Source of the DNA: Limonium bicolor
Taxonomy: Eukaryota; Streptophyta; Magnoliopsida; Caryophyllales; Plumbaginaceae
NCBI GenBank assembly: GCA_023374045.1
Contig: CM041778.1
Span: 361,806,831-361,870,830, forward strand
DNA: 64,000 nt
Reading direction: 5' to 3'
Positions 59,741-64,000 of this stretch are shown here, in pieces (the first letter of the stretch is position 1; every line of letters starts with the position of its first letter). Under the pieces are notes generated by a model. That model searched no databases, had not been told where the DNA came from, and saw nothing but the letters and a program-made list of their open reading frames with translations. The position numbers and the translations under genes were made by a program.

Positions 59741-62700
59741 GACTGAATCACCGAGCTTAAGAAGTACCGAGTTAGAATTTTAGTACTTTGGGTTAAGGGT
59801 TGAGTGATAGCGTGAGAGATACGCTAGTAAGGAACTACCAGTGAATACTGGAAACCTACTATATCCTTCCCGCCCTCCACAATCCCTGTTATATAACTTG
59901 GGAAACAACGCCAGAAGATGGAAGTCCACTCCTACTCGGGAATACCCGATCTGGCTGTTATTAAACACATCTAAAGGTACGGAGAACCTGTCATACGGTA
60001 GATCCCGAAAACTGGGAATCCCGGAGACGGTTCCCATCTAAACAGTGTTAACCGCATTTCATAGCGAAGAGCGAAGAATCAGTGTACAAAGAATAGAATT
60101 TCCGGCAACATGGGTCGACATGCAGAGCAGTCGAGAATAACCAGCTTGCAACGCACTGGCCGTGCAACAAGCAAGAAGTGGATTAGTGAAACCCGAGACG
60201 AATGTCTATGGGACCACAGTTGGTAAGTAATACACCAACGGCATACCAACCAACTAAGGAACTATAACGTAGTGCCCAAACAAGAGACAAGTCTCAGTAA
60301 CCACGACGATGCGTGGAACGGGCTCCAAAGAGAAAATAATGCTAAGTAAAAAGGGGACTCCAAGAATGGGAGACACCCCAGTTGATAACTATTATGTGAA
60401 TACAGTGAGAAGTTACCCAAAGGTTATTGTCGAGACCGTAAGAACAAATAAGGGCCAACAAGGCCACTGATGATAGTGCGGGTGAAAACAATACCACAAC
60501 CGGTATGTGTTGAACCGATAGCCAGTTAGCATGGCGCACTTGCCATAGCAAGTGCTGCTATAACAGGGCTTTTCGGAAAATTTATAACACTACAAAGTAC
60601 TTGGAAAAGTACAATAAGTTAAATGTGATTGTCATAACAGTGGAAGGGCCTGCTAGCCTAACCTCTGTAATTGTAAGTACACCAGTCAGCAAGAAGCTAG
60701 ACTTGGCTAAGGTAAGAAGATGTTGTGAAACCATGAAAATTTTTCTTTCAACCCAGATTTATTCAAACCCTTTCTTTTCAAAACCAAATTTTCTTTCAAA
60801 CCAACACTTCTTTCCAACCTTCTTTTAAACCAAACCAGTAAAACCAAGGGCAGATGATAAGGTACAATAGTGGATAAACTTTCCTTCGATTAAGTTCGGG
60901 AAGCACGGGACGCATATTGTCAAGGGACAATATAAGGGAGTTGACAACAGAATACTTCACCTAGGCGTGTGACGGACACTACGAGTGTACCAACTGAATT
61001 GTGGGACGACCGCACTCCGATAGGAGCTTGTGGGCCTGACAGACCTACTTATGGGTTAGTTGGGTAGGTAGCAATGTATCATTATGGTACCCCACATATG
61101 TATACGAGTGGAGTCCGAAACACGGGAAGTAGTCGACTCCGTCTACGGTCAGCAGTATAAATCAAACAAGAGCTAGAGATTGCAAGGAATGGTTGAAGTT
61201 AAGGAACTCAGCTAAATTAAAGAGACTGAAGGAATCAGTGAATGTGTGCAAGGAAATATTTAAGATACAGGAGGTGCGAAGTACACCGACTGTTATATAA
61301 AGACATTAGAGAAGGCGTAGTTTACTGAAAGTACCCATAAGTGCAAGCCAAATGTAATGGCATATTTTGATAACACCCAGGAGCAATCCTTGATGGGTAT
61401 TTGGATTAAACATGGTTGGATGAAGCAATAAAATTGAAACACAAGATTTGAAACAAATACTCGGATTAAACGTTGAAGGTAACCTACTTAACAGTAAGAC
61501 CCTAAGTTGCCAAAGAGACAACTTGGAAGGAATCGTGACGGTAAGGCTTATAAGCCACAACAACTTGTGATATGTAAATTTGATCAGTTGCAGAAGTATA
61601 TGTTACACAGGGAAATAGAGCGGAGAACGAACCATTGCTTTAAGAGTGGGGATACCTCTCGATATCGTGAAACCGCGAGAGCGGTAGTTGTGTGGACCAA
61701 GTTCAAGAAATATGTGGAGGATGGACCACGTTGTTATTACCCCAGGATGATTTGAATAAAATAATACGAAAAGAAGTGCTCGTACCAGTTGAGTACACAG
61801 GAAGAGTGATAAGTCTGATAGCAATCACCATAGGTGTGTGAAGCTAAATGTGTAGCGAACAACGCTCAAGAAACATAAAGGCTCAAGGAAAAAAAATAGT
61901 AGTATATTCAAAAATCAGCCAAATAAGTGGCCAGATAAACCCAACGTAATAGCGGAAGCTAATAAAAGCGGATGCAGTGTAAGTTGATGTTGTATAATGA
62001 GTAAGGATACGGTGCGCAATAAGCGACCGTTGTGTAAGTATTGTTAGATGATAAAATGGGGAGTGAGCAGAGTTATGAGTTAAACCCAGTGGAGGCACAA
62101 CCGTAAATGATAGCAAACGAACCGAGCAGTAAGCCGGTGACAAGTATTATGTGATAAAAATTTCAGTGAAACACAGTGAAAATTCCATTGGCAATCGCAT
62201 AAGAGATTTACTGTCAAGAGTTTACGCCTCTGCACTCTGTATGACTGAGTGTTTTGGTATTGTACTTGTGCAGTAATGATCAAGTGGGATAGCTAGGATT
62301 TGGGAAATGTTAATTGTGGTGGATGTAGGAAGAAACCTATAATACTATAATGATCAATGCATAAGAAATGCAAGGTCATACCAATGGAAGAGTACTGGTA
62401 CGAAACCAAATGTGGACATATGATTAAGAATAAGTGATAACACTGGCACTAAATACCAAATGTCGGTATGAAATTACCCCAGGTGTGGGAAATAACCGAG
62501 AGAGCACTACACATTAGGTAGTAGCTCAATCTCAACCGACAGTAAGTCGGTAGAAGTAAGTCAATCATTGTGAATTACATAGTAGTTACGCTGTAAGCTA
62601 TTGGAGAAGTGGATGGAAAGTTTTGGAACTCACCGAATTCGCTCAGGGTAAGAGGTACCATGCGTCGGTTGAGAAACCATTGTTACCTAGATAAGGGTAA

Positions 62701-63050
62701 TACATTAGAGATGCATAATGCAGTAACAGTAACGAATGGGGCAAACTAGATCTATAATTACCAAGTTGCGCAACAGAGGCCAGGGAGCCCATACACCAGA
62801 TACTGAATATACATGGTGAATATGAATAAATGGCTAGTTGTCAATGCCTAAAAGCCTCACAGGCCAGGACCGAAACCGGTTATGAGTTAGAACTCCAATG
62901 CGAATTCTTGGTTTAGGGACTAAACCGCCAATATGGTTAAGATCCTCTAATCAGAATCCATTGTGTAATAGACCGCGTGGAAGTCAAAACACTTCACGAC
63001 GGCAGAATATTTTAAGCCAAGGTTTAGTGATTGATTACGTGGGCGTAATC

Positions 63051-63070
63051 CCTTTTAAGGGGGGTAGAGC
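63051..63070 (+). promoter_or_regulatory. Internal polypurine-tract-like motif
   Basis: CCTTTTAAGGGGGGTAGAGC is identical in its core to the terminal polypurine tracts of this group, but lies about 1.5 kb upstream of where the terminal tract is expected. Confidence 0.5.
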
Positions 63071-64000
63071 GCAAAACCACTTAGTGTGTTTTACCGTACA
63101 AGTGTACGTGAACGGGGTTGTGCATAGCACAAAATATGATTTGTTATGATGGTTGGCGCGTGTGTTATATAAACATACGCATTTATTTGTGGTTAAATTG
63201 TGGTAATTGCGCACAGAAGATGCGAATACCATTGTGGGAAGTGTGTTTATCTTGTTAACAGTGGTGTGTGAGAGTACAAGTGGAAGGGAGTAAAGAAACT
63301 CCCGGGGAACTAAAACCCCGACGGTGCATAAATGTAAACCATGTATTGTATTTTGATAAAAAAATATATGTATATATATACAATGTTGTGATTTATGAAG
63401 GGGTATGAGACCGACATAGAACCTAGTGAGAATTAAATTCCCTAGGTAACTTGAATTAAGTTGGATTTGGGTGATGATTGATAGACGGAGTTCTATCCCT
63501 TGGAGATGTAATGATTATGACTAGAAGGATTTAAAGATAGAAAATGGGATACGCTTGAATTAGTTGTTGGTTGAAAAAGAAGTGGGAGGTGAAACTTGAT
63601 TATCATGAGATCAAGGGAAGCCGAACACAAATTGGGGTGGAAAGATAGTTCAACACTGATGCTGATCACATCAGGGTTGGATGACTCTTGAAGCTCCCTG
63701 TAAGTGGTCACAAACAACCACGTTAAGAAAGATGCAAAGAGCATAAACTGGACTTGGAGTTGTGTTGTGTTTTCAAAAAGGATTTTCAATGAGTATTTCC
63801 AAAACAGACGATTAATATTTTGAATAAAGGATTCTCTTATATACTTAACCTAGTAAAGAATATTTTTGTAGTACTTGCTCACGAGCTGAGGACGTATGAG
63901 CCTTTGTCTTCGGACCGGTGACATGAGAAGTATATATGTTAAAAATTAAGTGAATGTTTTGACCTCCCAAAGGAACGGGGACCAGAAGGTGTCCATCGCG

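Larger units (their letters stand above)
59708..64000 (+). mobile_element. Interior of the right-hand LARD, no coding region
   Basis: It follows the LTR with PBS and stem-loop. All open frames are short (under about 100 codons), overlap on both strands and lack gag, protease, RT, RNase H or integrase motifs. It contains the internal polypurine-like tract at 63051-63070. From 63037 on it matches the reverse complement of 39500-40572, so the window ends about 470 bp before its 3' polypurine tract. The inferred full interior is about 4.9 kb. Such an element must rely on enzymes of another element. Confidence 0.75.

Noticed and set aside
59780..61755. Several 60-86 codon frames in the right-hand LARD interior
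   Set aside because: No gag or pol motif, overlapping on both strands, and not kept in the left-hand copy.

Overview
The window looks like gene-poor, repeat-rich DNA from a flowering plant, probably a eudicot. It shows nested LTR retrotransposons with very long LTRs, Mutator-like foldback elements, AT-rich DNA and no clear cellular gene. I cannot name the species. Almost everything on it is mobile DNA of several ages.

Layout. 1-578 is the end of a minus-strand LTR. 579-7810 is the gene-less interior of a large non-autonomous (LARD-like) plus-strand element. It is interrupted by a likely solo LTR (4900-7108), which itself holds a 548-bp Mutator-like foldback element (6232-6779, 9-bp target duplication). 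7811-9887 is the start of that LARD's 3' LTR. 9888-29287 is a tandem pair of minus-strand Ty3/gypsy chromoviruses (Tekay-like), arranged LTR - interior A - LTR - truncated interior B. 29288-31299 is unassigned AT-rich DNA. About 31300-34919 is a truncated Athila/Tat-like element with a decayed gag. 34920-40572 is the 3' LTR and part of the interior of a minus-strand LARD. 40573-44589 is a plus-strand LTR. 44590-55131 holds a 22-bp minisatellite, a second foldback element (46964-48092), a weak proline-rich gene remnant, and two decayed retroelement ORF sets (Transposase_32-like and DUF7745-like). 55132-64000 is the 5' LTR, PBS and interior of another plus-strand LARD.

The main discovery candidate is in the tandem Tekay-like pair. 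Both copies carry an AlkB-type Fe(II)/2-oxoglutarate dioxygenase domain, closest by eye to plant ALKBH1B/C/D-like proteins, between the gag zinc knuckles and the protease. The catalytic residues are intact in both copies. The AlkB exon is flanked by two short predicted introns, and gag holds two more. Three of the four splices join reading frames directly; the first needs one presumed base restored just downstream. Spliced RNA would therefore encode gag - zinc knuckles - AlkB - protease - RT - RNase H - integrase - chromodomain. AlkB domains are known in some plant RNA viruses, where they are thought to act on methylated viral RNA. A similar role for this element is inference.

The autonomous Tekay-like elements and the gene-less LARDs share the initiator-tRNA PBS inside a perfect 10-bp stem, similar LTR ends, and a duplicated polypurine-tract motif. 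They look like helper and parasite. In four LTR families an array of GTCC/GGTC-type inverted repeats sits about 1.9-2.6 kb inside the LTR. The position is kept while the repeat sequence differs between families.
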